DNA of 64,000 nt from JAWXCM01 sp034408745 (GCA_034408745.1 JAWXCM010000012.1:1-64000), one strand, 5' to 3'. Shown: positions 9,577 to 18,712, counted from the stretch's first letter. Program-made: numbers and translations. Notes: generated from the sequence alone by a model not told the origin.

Positions 9577-10767
9577 ATGCGTAGGCGCGACTTTTTGTTA
9601 GCGCCCGTCTCATTGCTGCCTGCGTTGGCGCAGACTGCAAAGACCGGTAATGAACCTGAGCCCGGGCAATATCGGAAGCCCCGGGAGCGTGTGACAGCGG
9701 CTGCGAGCCGGGATACTGCTCCACGAGTAGGCCTGATCCCCTCCACATTCGCCGGTACTGAGGAGATGGACGGCCGTAAAATTCGCGCACTGGCCAGGCC
9801 CGCTCCGATTACAGCCTCCCTGAGTGCTGCTCAGCTCACCGATATGCTTCGTCTCGGAGTGGAACTGGGCGGCGGCCGGCGTGGCGGCCTTGCAACCGCT
9901 GTCAGCCGCGAAGACTGGGTACTGATAAAAGTCAGTGTCCAGAAGTGCGGATGCGATGCGGCGTTTCATCCGGGCACTGTCACCGATCCGCGTCTCGTCG
10001 CAAGTGTACTTGGGTACCTGGTCGAGCGTGGACTCGGACGACGCTTCAGCATCGTCGAAGGCGCACCGTGGAAGGCGGCGGGCACAGCCGATTCGATCTG
10101 GGACTCAAACTGGAACGGTAACTTCGACGGCCTTACCTACAGATCTGTCGTGCAGGAGATGTCGAATAAGCATCGGTCACTGAGGTTCGAGTTGCTGGAT
10201 TTGAATACGGCGCCTTCTCTCGAAATGCCTGTTAACGGACGTGTGTTTGCGAGCCGTAACCCCAAAGGGATGTATCACGTTCCGCGCGTGCTTCGCGAAT
10301 GCGACAAGGTGATATCGATCGCACCGCTGTCAACGAGAGCCAGTACAGACATCGGGCTGTCCATCCTGAACTATCTGGGCTTTTCTCCTGCCGATGCGTA
10401 CGGCGAGGGCAAGCAACGGCTTCCTGCGTCAGGCGAACCCGGCGAGATCTCGGTGGACATGTTCTCATTCCATCCTGCCGATTACTCGATTGTCGGCGGA
10501 ACCTTCGCCGCTGAGTCTGATGGAAGCTCAGGCGGAAGCACCAGGATGCGCCGCCACAATGTGCTGATTGCCGGGACCAATGCACCCGCAGTGGACGCAG
10601 TCGGAGCTGCCGTGATGGGATTCGATTCGACGAAAATCCGGCATCTCGATCTTGCCGTTCGCCACGGCTACGGAGTGAATGATGCGTACTCCATCTGGAC
10701 ACGCGGAGTCGAGATCGATGAAGTGAAGGCGGAGTTCCGGAAGCCGACCGCGGGTGAGGTCCGCTAG
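9577..10767 (+). CDS. Second Tat-exported DUF362 domain protein
   Basis: 396 residues beginning MRRRDFLLAP, a twin-arginine-type signal. The mature part follows the DUF362 plan: WVLIKVSVQKCGCDAAFHPGTVTDPRLVASVLGYL near residues 112-145, CDKVISIAPLSTRASTDIGLSILNYLGF near 242-270 and NAPAVDAVGAAVMGFD near 335. It lacks the extra C-terminal beta domain of its divergent neighbour. A strong purine-rich ribosome site (GGGGAGGAGATCC) precedes the ATG. The shared family and divergent arrangement suggest the two proteins act in one process; the reaction is unknown. Confidence 0.8.
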   Translation: MRRRDFLLAPVSLLPALAQTAKTGNEPEPGQYRKPRERVTAAASRDTAPRVGLIPSTFAGTEEMDGRKIRALARPAPITASLSAAQLTDMLRLGVELGGGRRGGLATAVSREDWVLIKVSVQKCGCDAAFHPGTVTDPRLVASVLGYLVERGLGRRFSIVEGAPWKAAGTADSIWDSNWNGNFDGLTYRSVVQEMSNKHRSLRFELLDLNTAPSLEMPVNGRVFASRNPKGMYHVPRVLRECDKVISIAPLSTRASTDIGLSILNYLGFSPADAYGEGKQRLPASGEPGEISVDMFSFHPADYSIVGGTFAAESDGSSGGSTRMRRHNVLIAGTNAPAVDAVGAAVMGFDSTKIRHLDLAVRHGYGVNDAYSIWTRGVEIDEVKAEFRKPTAGEVR

Positions 10768-11428
10768 CGAACGCAGGCCGATCGTGCTCGCCGTCGATCC
10801 CCGGTCGGACTGAGCATACCGGACCTGGGGCGCAGCCCAGGATTCAGATCAAGAGCCCGACCAAACGAACGAGGGCATCTGCTTCGCCGGCGAGGTCTTG
10901 CGATCCACAGCCTCGCTCGACGCATCAGGGTGTCCTCGATACGGCCGACGGGTGTCAGCCTGCCGGGCCGATTACCGGTAACGCCGTTCTTGGGTCCCAA
11001 TGTCCGAGTGGCCGACAACTCGCCCGACATTCCTCCGAGCCATATCCGCGTATAGGCCGTTCTACGTCCAGACGCCGGCAGATTGCGATCAGAGGGCGTG
11101 AGCCGAGTGGTCGGGCTCTGACGATACGGTTCGAAGGCCCAAACCAAACGTCGCTTTGGCGAACGTTCTCGTTTACGGGCGGGTTTCAGCGACAGATGAA
11201 CTGTCTGCCCTGGCTCAGGCTGGGATTGCTACCGTGCCCGGAATTGAGGGCGATCTCTTGATCGCCAGTCAGCCCCTCGCGGGGAATTCCAAAGGGAGAA
11301 AGTTGAGGCCGCGCCTTCACGCCGGACGTGCGCTGCCAACGGCCGCGTTCCGGCGGCCCTCGGCCAATACGGATTCGCCAGGCCGGCGAGCGGCGAGCAA
11401 GTTAACACGGTAATGACAAGACTGACAC
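10768..11428. other. Intergenic stretch without a supported gene
   Basis: Short frames on both strands (for example 10764-11147 leftward) show no recognisable domain and have compositions expected of chance frames in high-G+C DNA. I see nothing firm here apart from the promoter-like sequence at its right end, listed separately. Confidence 0.5.
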
Positions 11429-11457
11429 TTGAGCCCGCCTCTGAAATGCAGTAGACT
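11429..11457 (+). promoter_or_regulatory. Sigma-70-like promoter of the second TonB receptor
   Basis: TTGAGC at 11429-11434 and TAGACT at 11452-11457 are separated by 17 bp and lie 21 bp before the receptor's ATG. Each matches the sigma-70 consensus at four of six positions. Transcription would begin about 14 nt before the start codon. Predicted by eye only. Confidence 0.4.
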
Positions 11458-11477
11458 ACCTCTACTCAGACGGAACC

Positions 11478-14400
11478 ATGAACCCATCCAATCCACGGGC
11501 CTTATACGCCCTGCTCGCCCTGACCGCGATCACCGCACTGGCCCAGGGGCCAACCGGGGAAATCTCCGGTACCGCTGTCGATACATCGGGAGGCGTGGTG
11601 GCCGGCGCGGTAGTCACCGCCACCAATCCGGCAACCAACACCCGCCGTTCGTCCACCTCGAACACCTCAGGAAACTACAGTATTCCGGCGCTTCCTCCGG
11701 GCATGTACGACATCAAGGTGGAAGTGGCGGGATTCTCCGCGCAGACTCGCAATGGCGTGGAACTGCAGGTGGGCCAGGTGATCCGCATCGACTTCACGCT
11801 GCAGGTGGGCAACGTGGCGGAGGTGGTGAATGTGACGGGCGGCGCGCCCGTGCTGGAGACCGAGAGCACGTCGGTGGGCACGGTGATTGAGAACCGCCGG
11901 ATCGTGGAGTTGCCGCTTAACGGACGCAATTATCTGCAGCTTGCGTCTCTCATTCCAGGCACGACGACGGTGGGCCCGGCTTCCTCGCAGGGCCAGCAGA
12001 GAATGGGCGGCGCCCGCAACAGCTTCGCGCTGAACGTAGCGGGACAGCGCGTCCACTTCAACCACTACTCGCTGGATGGGATGGAGAACACGGACCCGAA
12101 CTTCAATACCTACCTGTTCCTGCCTTCGATTGACGCGCTGCAGGAATTCAAGGTGGAATCGGGCGTGTTCGGCGCGGAATTCGGCCGGGCGATTGCCCAG
12201 GTGAACGTCTCCACCAGGGCGGGCACGAATCACTACCACGGGGTTCTGTTCGAATTTGTCCGGAATTCGTTCTTTGACGCCCGGAATTTCTTCGCGCGGG
12301 TGAACCCGCCGTTCAAACGGAATCAGTTTGGCGGTACGTTCGCCGGCCCGGTGATCCTTCCGAAGGTGTTCGATGGACGGAACAAGCTGTTCTTCATGTT
12401 CAACTACGAGGGACTGCGTGAGCGGCGGGCCCTGACGCAGACCAGCACGCTGCCCGACTCCCGGTATCGCTCAGGCAACTTCGGCTTCCTGAACAAGGCG
12501 ATCCGGGACCCGCTGAATCCTGGCGCGGTGTTTCCCAACGGGATCATTCCGGAGAACCGCATCGCGCCCACTTCCCGCAAAGTGCTGAACGATTTTTTCC
12601 CGCTTCCGAACCAGGCCGGCAGCGGCGCGCTGGGGATCGCCAACAACTACCTGAACGACGAGGGCCGCCGGACCACGGGCGATCAGTTCACGCTGCGAAC
12701 GGACCTGACGGCGATCCGAAACCAAACGTTCTTCTTCCGGTTCAGCCAGACCAAAGAGCCGCAGTACATCCCGTCGGCCATCGCCGACCAGGGCAACAAC
12801 GTGGCGATTCTGGCGCAACAGGGGGTGCTGGGGCACACCATGGTGATCGGCACGAACAAAGTAAATGACTTTAAGTTCGGGATGAACTACTTCAACTCCG
12901 CCAACAGCCAGCAGCGCGCGCTGAAGCGCAACGTGGTGGGAGAACTGGGGCTGCAGGGCGTATCGCAGGATCCCCTGTTCTGGGGCATCCCGGTGTTTCA
13001 GATTTCCGGTTTCGGCAATGTGGGCGAGTGCAATGACTGTCCGTTCGTCAACTGGAATACCACGTTCCAGGCGTCCAACAACTTCTCCTGGATCCGAGGC
13101 AAACACAACTTCAAGATCGGTGGAGAGGTGCGGCGTCTGCGCTACAACCAGATCGGCGCGGTGGTGCCTCGAGGGCGCTTCACCTGGAACGGCCAGTATT
13201 CGGGGGAGCCGATGGCCGACATGCTGCTGGGCGTGATGTCCACCACCGAAGGCCAGGTGGGCGCGCCGATCGCCAATTTCCGCAACTCCTACTTCGCGGG
13301 CTACCTGCAGGATACCTGGCGGATTACGCCGAAACTGACGATGAACTGGGGCCTGCGGTGGGAATACGAGTCGCCCTTTTACGACAAGCACGACGCCATC
13401 GTGAACGTCGATTTCCGCTGGGACAACTCGATTGAACCGACCTTCGTCCGCGCCGGTACGGGCGACCTGAACCAGGGCAATCCCGCGTTCCCCGCCCCTG
13501 CCGGGTGGAACCTGGTCCGCGACGGTCGCTTTGGACGCGGCGCGGGTAAGCCGGACCGGAATGACTTCGGTCCACGCGTGGGTCTGGCTTACCAACTGAA
13601 CTCGAAGACAGTGCTGCGGACTGGCGGCGGCATCTACTACGTCCGGGACATCGCCAACGCGGTGTTTGACGTGGTGAGGAACATCCCGTTCACCATCCGT
13701 CAGGCGGAGACCGCCAACACGGTGAGCCCCAACCTGACATGGAACAGGCTGTTCACGCAAACCGGCGCGCCCAGCTTTCTGCTGATCAACCAGTATGGGG
13801 AGCCAACCTCATACGTGGCACAGTGGCAGGCGGCGGTGCAGCGGGAGCTGACTCGGAACATGTCGCTGGAAGTGACCTACATGGGTTCGGCGGGCATTAA
13901 GCTGCGCCGCCTCGCCAGCTACAATCTGCCGCAGCCGGCCCCGGGGAACCCCAACCTGAACCGCGCGTTTCCGAAGTTCAACGGAGCGTTCCAGAACATG
14001 TACGCGGCGGCCCATTCCAACTACCATTCGCTGCAGGCACGGCTGCAGCACAAGTTCGCCAACGGCTTCACGCTGCTGGGATCCTACGCGTGGTCAAAGT
14101 CGATCGACAATGGCTCCGGCGTCCGCACCACGGACGGCGATCCTCTCACCCCGATGGATCCGGACAGGTCACTGTGGCGCGACCGCGGGCTTTCCGCGTT
14201 CGACTTCCGTCACCGCCTCACCACGTCGTTCCTTTTTGAGCTTCCGTTCGGCAAGGGACGGGCGGTCGGCATCTCCAGCCGGGTGCTGGACGCGGTGCTG
14301 GGTGGCTGGCAACTGGGCGGCATCGTGACGTTCCAGACCGGGTTCCCGTTCACGGTGACGTGCGGTCCCGGCAACATTCAGAACGGCGCGGGCGGCTGGT

Positions 14401-14774
14401 GCGCTCCCGATGTGGTTCCTGGAGCGAATGGCAACGACGGTCCGAAGACGGTGGCGCAGTACTTCAACACCAGCGCCTTCGTGGACCGGCTGGGGCAGAA
14501 CGCCGGCGCGATTACCGATTTCCGCTTCGGTACGTCAGGCCGCAACACGGTGACCGGGCCGGGGATCGTCAGCCTGGATGCGTCCGTCAACAAGGCTTTC
14601 CGGATACAGGACGGCAAGCACACGTTCGACCTGCGGGGCGAGTTCTTCAACCTGCCGAATCACCCGGTGTTTGGCCAGCCGGGCTCCTCGCTGCGCACAC
14701 CGACCTTCGGTGTGATCACGGGAACGCGGATTGATTCGCGGCAGATCCAGGTGGCTCTCCGCTATACCTTCTGA
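11478..14774 (+). CDS. TonB-dependent receptor with N-terminal carboxypeptidase-regulatory domain
   Basis: 1098 residues: a signal peptide (MNPSNPRALYALLALTAITALAQ), a CarboxypepD_reg/Cna_B-like domain (TGEISGTAVDTSGGVVAGAVV), a plug (IVELPLNGRNYLQLASLIPG near residue 137, then VNVSTRAGTNHYHG) and a large barrel ending in the strand RQIQVALRYTF, with the terminal Phe typical of outer-membrane proteins. It belongs to the same acidobacterial Oar/SusC-like class as the receptor at the left of the window but is not a recent duplicate. No intact enzyme gene accompanies it; the following sulfatase and phosphoesterase pieces are decayed. Its substrate cannot be deduced. Confidence 0.9.
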   Translation: MNPSNPRALYALLALTAITALAQGPTGEISGTAVDTSGGVVAGAVVTATNPATNTRRSSTSNTSGNYSIPALPPGMYDIKVEVAGFSAQTRNGVELQVGQVIRIDFTLQVGNVAEVVNVTGGAPVLETESTSVGTVIENRRIVELPLNGRNYLQLASLIPGTTTVGPASSQGQQRMGGARNSFALNVAGQRVHFNHYSLDGMENTDPNFNTYLFLPSIDALQEFKVESGVFGAEFGRAIAQVNVSTRAGTNHYHGVLFEFVRNSFFDARNFFARVNPPFKRNQFGGTFAGPVILPKVFDGRNKLFFMFNYEGLRERRALTQTSTLPDSRYRSGNFGFLNKAIRDPLNPGAVFPNGIIPENRIAPTSRKVLNDFFPLPNQAGSGALGIANNYLNDEGRRTTGDQFTLRTDLTAIRNQTFFFRFSQTKEPQYIPSAIADQGNNVAILAQQGVLGHTMVIGTNKVNDFKFGMNYFNSANSQQRALKRNVVGELGLQGVSQDPLFWGIPVFQISGFGNVGECNDCPFVNWNTTFQASNNFSWIRGKHNFKIGGEVRRLRYNQIGAVVPRGRFTWNGQYSGEPMADMLLGVMSTTEGQVGAPIANFRNSYFAGYLQDTWRITPKLTMNWGLRWEYESPFYDKHDAIVNVDFRWDNSIEPTFVRAGTGDLNQGNPAFPAPAGWNLVRDGRFGRGAGKPDRNDFGPRVGLAYQLNSKTVLRTGGGIYYVRDIANAVFDVVRNIPFTIRQAETANTVSPNLTWNRLFTQTGAPSFLLINQYGEPTSYVAQWQAAVQRELTRNMSLEVTYMGSAGIKLRRLASYNLPQPAPGNPNLNRAFPKFNGAFQNMYAAAHSNYHSLQARLQHKFANGFTLLGSYAWSKSIDNGSGVRTTDGDPLTPMDPDRSLWRDRGLSAFDFRHRLTTSFLFELPFGKGRAVGISSRVLDAVLGGWQLGGIVTFQTGFPFTVTCGPGNIQNGAGGWCAPDVVPGANGNDGPKTVAQYFNTSAFVDRLGQNAGAITDFRFGTSGRNTVTGPGIVSLDASVNKAFRIQDGKHTFDLRGEFFNLPNHPVFGQPGSSLRTPTFGVITGTRIDSRQIQVALRYTF

Positions 14775-14785
14775 GCGGCGTGGTG

Positions 14786-14801
14786 GGGGCCGCGAGGCCC
14801 C
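14786..14801 (+). terminator. Possible terminator hairpin after the TonB receptor
   Basis: GGGGCC, loop GCGA, GGCCCC forms a perfect 6-bp stem 12 bp after the receptor stop codon. A clear T-run is lacking, so rho-independent function is doubtful. Confidence 0.35.
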
Positions 14802-15415
14802 TGCAGATTTCTGGATTCCAGCAGCCGGAAGCCGTTCCGGTGGAGCCTCCAGCCCCGGGTAGATGTCGAGCGTGCCGTAGGCGCTGTTCTCTGGCGCCGC
14901 GCCATCCACCAGACTTCTCAGCGTGCAGTAGTGGATGCCGTTGATGCTCTTGCAGTCGTTGATGTGCCGATGCCCCAGGAAGACGGCGAGCACGCGCCGC
15001 GACGCCTCCAGCACGGCCCTCAGGGCACCGGCGTTGCTGACGGTGTGGTTGCCTTTCCCGTCCACGCGGTGCTGCACGAAAACCAGCGCGCGGTCAGTGG
15101 AACTCTGTAGTTCCGCTTTCAGCCAGTCGAGCTGCGCCGGAGGGATGAAGGCATCCTTCCAGTCAAACTCGCGACCGCCGTAAGGCTTGCCGTCGCTGGT
15201 GAAAGCGGAATAAAGAAAGATGAGCCGGTAGCCCTTCAGCAAGATGGAGTACCAGCTTCGCTCCGCGCCCCACGCATTCAGGAACTGCTGTTTGGTGAGC
15301 GTAGTGACGCAGTCGTTGCCGACGGTGAAATAGCGGGGTGCCTTCACCCTCCCCAGCACTCCAGGGACTCGCCGCAGGTCTGCCAGTTCCTGATGCTCTG
15401 ATGGCTCCACAGATC
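14800..15415 (-). pseudogene. Calcineurin-like metallophosphoesterase remnant
   Basis: The leftward frame encodes about 190 residues of a metallophosphoesterase, beginning near ELADLRRVPGVLGRV and ending near YGTLDIYP. The C-terminal GHxH metal motif is intact (LGHRHIND). The GNHD/E motif reads GNDCV, so its catalytic His is missing. The N-terminal metal ligands (DxH, GDxx) are absent because the homology stops abruptly at about 15415. Downstream, the frame simply runs antisense into the TonB receptor. Loss of both the N-terminus and the His argues for a dead gene. Confidence 0.65.
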
Positions 15416-15448
15416 CACTGCTTCGTTCAGCTTGATCAGCGACGACCG

Positions 15449-15821
15449 ACGGTGAGAGCCTGTTGTCGCTTGTCCGCAATCAGGGCAAGGGCTGGCGCGA
15501 GCACATCGACCTCGAACACAACGTCTGCTACAACCCGGACAATCACTGGAACGCGCTGACCGACGGCCGTCAGATCAGAAGTATATCTTCCATGCGCGCG
15601 ACGGCGCTGAGCAACTCTTCGATCTGATCAAAGACCCTCACGAGTTGCAAGGACCTTGCGGTGACACAACCCACACCGCGACCCTGCAACAATGGCGAAA
15701 TAAGATGCTGAACCACTTCGCCGAACGCGGAGCTCCCTCGACCGTTAGTGGCCGCCTCGGCCTTCGCCCGCAAAGCATGATGACTTCGCCCAATTTCCCG
15801 AAAGCGCAGGTAAAAGCATAA
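15449..15821 (+). pseudogene. Sulfatase C-terminal remnant (frameshifted)
   Basis: Rightward translation gives the typical end of an arylsulfatase: WREHIDLEHNVCYNPDNHW followed by NALTDGR, then, after a frame change near 15575, KYIFHARDGAEQLFDLIKDP and HEL, ending in a TAA at 15819-15821. No upstream catalytic domain is present, because the sequence before 15449 belongs to the opposite-strand phosphoesterase remnant. It is therefore a truncated and frameshifted copy. It may once have been the partner of the adjacent TonB receptor. Confidence 0.65.
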
Positions 15822-15825
15822 TATA

Positions 15826-16863
15826 ATGCGTCCGATTCTCGCGGTCCTGTTGACCGCTGCCGCCCTTGCCGCTCAGCCAGCCATTCGTCAACCTTCGCTG
15901 ACCGAAAAGCACAACATCCAGCAGGCGGTCGGCAACCTGGTCCGCGCAGCCAACAATCGCGATGCTCTGGCGGCGAAGGCGGTCGCCTCCCCGCGCCTGG
16001 ACGTGCGCGGCGAAGGCAGAATGTTCGACTGGAATGGCGTTTCGCGCTGGTCGGAGTGGAAGTCAGAGAACCTGGCGGGCGCGGAAGTCGCCACGCTGAT
16101 TCGGGAAGTGCGAATGATGGGCGACGATATTGCCAGCATCGACGGTTTCTTCCGCACCATCCACTGGCCGGGCGGCGAGTTCTCCGGCGACGTCAGCGGC
16201 ACTCTGATCAGGAAGGATGGCAAATGGCTGGTAACGTCCGCGCGCTTCGCGGCTCGCCAGTCCGATCAGCGGTTCATCACCGTCGTCCCCGCGTCGAAAC
16301 CGTCCGGCGACAACTGGATTCCGCTGATTGACGGCAAATCGATGGACGCCTTCGCCACACCCTCCGGCGACCCCATCTCGCCTTTGTGGAGCATCACCGA
16401 TGGCGCACTGAAGCTGACTCCCCGCGCCGGAGTTTCCGCCAGTGGATTGCGGAGCCGTGAGACATTCAGTTCATTCGAACTGGAATTCGAATGGAAAGTG
16501 CCGCCGAAGGGAAATTCCGGTCTGAAATACCGATTGTTTTATCTCACCCGGGGCGATGCGGCGGGACACGAATATCAGGTGGCCGACGACGCCGGGGATC
16601 GCGGAGCCATCGGTGATCCCATGGAACGCGCGGGTGCGCTCTACAACATGATCGCTCCGGCGCGCGCCATGTCGAAGCCCATCGGCGAGTTCAATGCCAG
16701 CAGGATCATCGTCCGCGGGCGCCACGTTGAGCACTGGCTGAACGGCGAAAAAGTGGTGGAGTACGAGACGGAATCGGGACCTCTGGAAAGCCCGATTCTG
16801 CTGCAGAATCACGGCACGGAAGTCTGGTATCGCAATATGCGGATCCGGCGGCTGACGCCTTAG
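15826..16863 (+). CDS. Secreted DUF1080 (3-keto-disaccharide hydrolase) protein
   Basis: 345 residues with a signal peptide (MRPILAVLLTAAALAAQ). Residues 25-145 form a SnoaL/NTF2-like domain (LIREVRMMGDDIASIDGFFR). The DUF1080 beta-sandwich runs from about 160 to the end (WIPLIDGKSMDAF, FELEFEWKVPPKGNSGLKYR, HEYQVADD, VEHWLNGEKVVEYE). DUF1080 proteins are implicated in hydrolysis of 3-keto-glycosides made by Gfo/Idh/MocA dehydrogenases. The combination with an NTF2-like domain is less usual. It is the only intact gene in a 6-kb region of remnants; its ATG is 4 bp past the stop of the sulfatase remnant. Confidence 0.8.
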   Translation: MRPILAVLLTAAALAAQPAIRQPSLTEKHNIQQAVGNLVRAANNRDALAAKAVASPRLDVRGEGRMFDWNGVSRWSEWKSENLAGAEVATLIREVRMMGDDIASIDGFFRTIHWPGGEFSGDVSGTLIRKDGKWLVTSARFAARQSDQRFITVVPASKPSGDNWIPLIDGKSMDAFATPSGDPISPLWSITDGALKLTPRAGVSASGLRSRETFSSFELEFEWKVPPKGNSGLKYRLFYLTRGDAAGHEYQVADDAGDRGAIGDPMERAGALYNMIAPARAMSKPIGEFNASRIIVRGRHVEHWLNGEKVVEYETESGPLESPILLQNHGTEVWYRNMRIRRLTP

Positions 16864-16873
16864 TTCGGCACAC

Positions 16874-17170
16874 GTGAAGCTCGCGAAGCTGGAGCCGGCG
16901 GTGACGTTCATCACCATCAGCCTGATTCAGATGATTGCGGCGCTGAATATTCTGATCGCGCTGGTAATGGCGGTGATGGAGAAGTACAAAGACATCGCGA
17001 TTTTGATGTCGATGGGGGCGCGGCATGCGCAAATCCGGACCAGTTTCGTATTGCAGGCGTGCTGATCGGGGTGGTGGGGATTGCGATTTTTGTGAGCTTT
17101 GTGGCGACGTTGTATCCGGCCCGCAACGCCCCGGAAGGTGGTTCCTGTCGAGGCGTTGCGGTACGAATAG
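16874..17170 (+). pseudogene. LolE/FtsX-type ABC permease C-terminal remnant
   Basis: The first frame reads FITISLIQMIAALNILIALV and VMEKYKDIAILMSMGARHAQI, the hallmark of the LolC/LolE lipoprotein-export permease. After a frame change near 17057 it continues GVLIGVVGIAIFVSFVATLYPAR, and after another it ends VPVEALRYE-stop, the normal LolE tail. The stretch between the second and last transmembrane helices is deleted. The N-terminal two thirds are missing. It is clearly a broken fragment of an essential-type gene whose functional copy must be elsewhere. Confidence 0.75.
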
Positions 17171-17175
17171 CGGGG

Positions 17176-17733
17176 TCAGCTCCGTTTTTTGAGGACGAGG
17201 GCTCCGAGGGCGAGGGCGGCGAGGCCGAAGGTCGCTGGCTCAGGGACAGCGTCGTCGGGGACGACGTCGAAGTCGATGTTGTCTATGCCGATGTTGCCGA
17301 GGGTGCCCACCACGGAGATGTCGAAGCCAGCGCTGGAAGTCAGGTTTACGGGCGTGTTGGTGAGGGTGGAGATGGTATCGCCACCGGTATTGAAGCCCGG
17401 GCTACCGACAATATGCGCCAACACCCCCAAGGAAGTGTACGACCGAGTATCCGTAAACGGGCTGAGGTCGAAGCTGTTCAGCTGAATCTTGTAGGCGGCG
17501 GTTGGAATGATCGTAATGACGAAACCAAAGCCGTAGGCTTGGTTGGCTGTGCCAATCCAGCCGGAGTCCCACCACTGCATTGATTCGGCTCCGCCGGTGT
17601 GGGACCAGCTGACATTGGCGTTCGCCTGATCGCCGTAGGACTGGTGGATGGCGCTACCCGGGACGCAACTGGTTGCGGAGCCGCCACCGTTGGCATCGCT
17701 GCCGCAGACGTCGCCATCGAAAGTGAGGAGCAC
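17176..17733 (-). pseudogene. PEP-CTERM protein, copy 1, signal peptide deleted
   Basis: The mature part is open and almost identical in plan to copy 2: LTFDGD near the start, HQSYGDQANANVSWSHTGGA, GFDISVVGTLGNIGIDNIDF and the C-terminal sorting signal VPEPATFGLAALALGALVLKKRS. About 60 bp present in copy 2, coding the start codon and signal peptide, are missing here. The coding sequence is joined straight to the conserved upstream spacer (GCCCTCTGGCTAGC). The frame is open for some 30 codons upstream but reaches a stop without an ATG; a GTG at 17733 is the only nearby start. Without a signal peptide it cannot be exported or sorted. Confidence 0.7.
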
Positions 17734-17853
17734 CGCCCTCTGGCTAGCTCGGGTGCGGCTAGGAGCAGTCGTACTAGTAGTTTCAACCGAGAAGGAAGCA
17801 GATTATCACAGTGAGTTCGATTTTCCAAGCAAGATTTTGGCGTATAACCGAAG

Positions 17854-18480
17854 CTACGAGCGGTGCCTGCGAGCGACGAGGGCTCCGAGGCCGAGAGCGG
17901 CGGCAGCGATACCGACCGTCGCTGGCTCGGGGACGGCGTTGTCGGGGACGACGTCGAAGTTGATGTTGTCTATGGCGATGTTGAAGCTGGTGCCGACTGC
18001 GATGTCGAAGCCAGCGCTGGAAGTCAGGCTTACGGGCGTGGTGGTCAGGGTGGAGATGGTGGCGCCACCGGTGTTGAAGCCCGGAGTACCGACAATATGC
18101 GCCACCACCCCCAACGTGTCGTACGACTGAGTTACTTGATACGGGGTGAGGTCGAAGCTGTTCAGCTGAATCTTGTAGCCGGCGGTTGGAATGATCGTAA
18201 TGACGAAAACACGGCCGTAGGCGGCGTTGGTTGTGCCAATCCAGCCGGAGTCCCACCACTGCATTGATTCGGCTCCGCCGGTGTGGGACCAGCTGACATT
18301 GACGTTGGCCTGATCGCCGTAGGACTGGTGGATGGCGGTACCCTGGAGGCAAGCAACGGCGAAGCCTCCGCCGTTGGGATCGCTGGTGCAGATGTCGCCA
18401 TCGAAAGTGAGGACCACCGCCCAGGAGGGTGCGGACAACAGCAACAGCAGCGGAACAGTGCAAGTGAGTCGATTTAGCAT
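17854..18480 (-). CDS. PEP-CTERM sorting-domain protein, copy 2 (intact)
   Basis: 208 residues with a signal peptide (MLNRLTCTVPLLLLLSAPSWA), a beta-rich mature domain of unknown function (VLTFDGDICTSDPNGGGFAV, WWDSGWIGTTNAAYG) and a C-terminal VPEPATVGIAAAALGLGALVARRHRS. The last is the PEP motif, transmembrane helix and basic tail recognised by exosortase-type enzymes. Such proteins are exported and anchored or released at the surface, and they usually occur in genomes with exopolysaccharide loci like the one at 38-64 kb. No exosortase gene is visible in the window. The mature domain carries no catalytic motif I recognise. Confidence 0.85.
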   Translation of the reverse strand: MLNRLTCTVPLLLLLSAPSWAVVLTFDGDICTSDPNGGGFAVACLQGTAIHQSYGDQANVNVSWSHTGGAESMQWWDSGWIGTTNAAYGRVFVITIIPTAGYKIQLNSFDLTPYQVTQSYDTLGVVAHIVGTPGFNTGGATISTLTTTPVSLTSSAGFDIAVGTSFNIAIDNINFDVVPDNAVPEPATVGIAAAALGLGALVARRHRS

Positions 18481-18592
18481 GAGGTTCTCCTTCTGGCTAG
18501 CTCAGGTGCGGCTAAAAACATTCGTACAGTACTTTCAACCAGGAGGTAAGCAGATTATCACAGCGAGATCGATTCTCCAAGCAATATTTGGG

Positions 18593-18712
18593 CGTATAAC
18601 CGAAGCTACGAGCGGCGCCTGCGAGCGGCGAGGGCTCCGAGGCCGAGAGCGGCGGCGGCGATACCGGCCGTCGCTGGCTCGGGGACGATGTCGAAGCCAG
18701 TGCCGGAAGTCA
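18593..18712 (-). pseudogene. PEP-CTERM gene, copy 3 remnant
   Basis: The landmark spacer, stop codon, arginine-rich tail and PEP-CTERM helix coding sequence are preserved. The frame then jumps across a deletion (junction GGGGACGATGTCGAAGCCAG near 18690) and homology ends at about 18712. Most of the mature domain and the whole 5' end are gone. Confidence 0.75.

Larger units (their letters stand above)
17176..18712 (-). repeat. Tandem triplication of a PEP-CTERM gene unit
   Basis: Three head-to-tail copies of a gene plus its upstream spacer. The spacer/3'-end landmark CGTATAACCGAAGCTACGAG occurs at 17841 and 18593, giving a 752-bp period. Copy 2 is complete; copy 1 has lost its 5' end and copy 3 most of its interior. 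Confidence 0.8.

Noticed and set aside
12471..13760. 429-codon frame antisense to the second TonB receptor
   Set aside because: Low-complexity, Arg/His/Val-rich composition typical of antisense translation; no start context.
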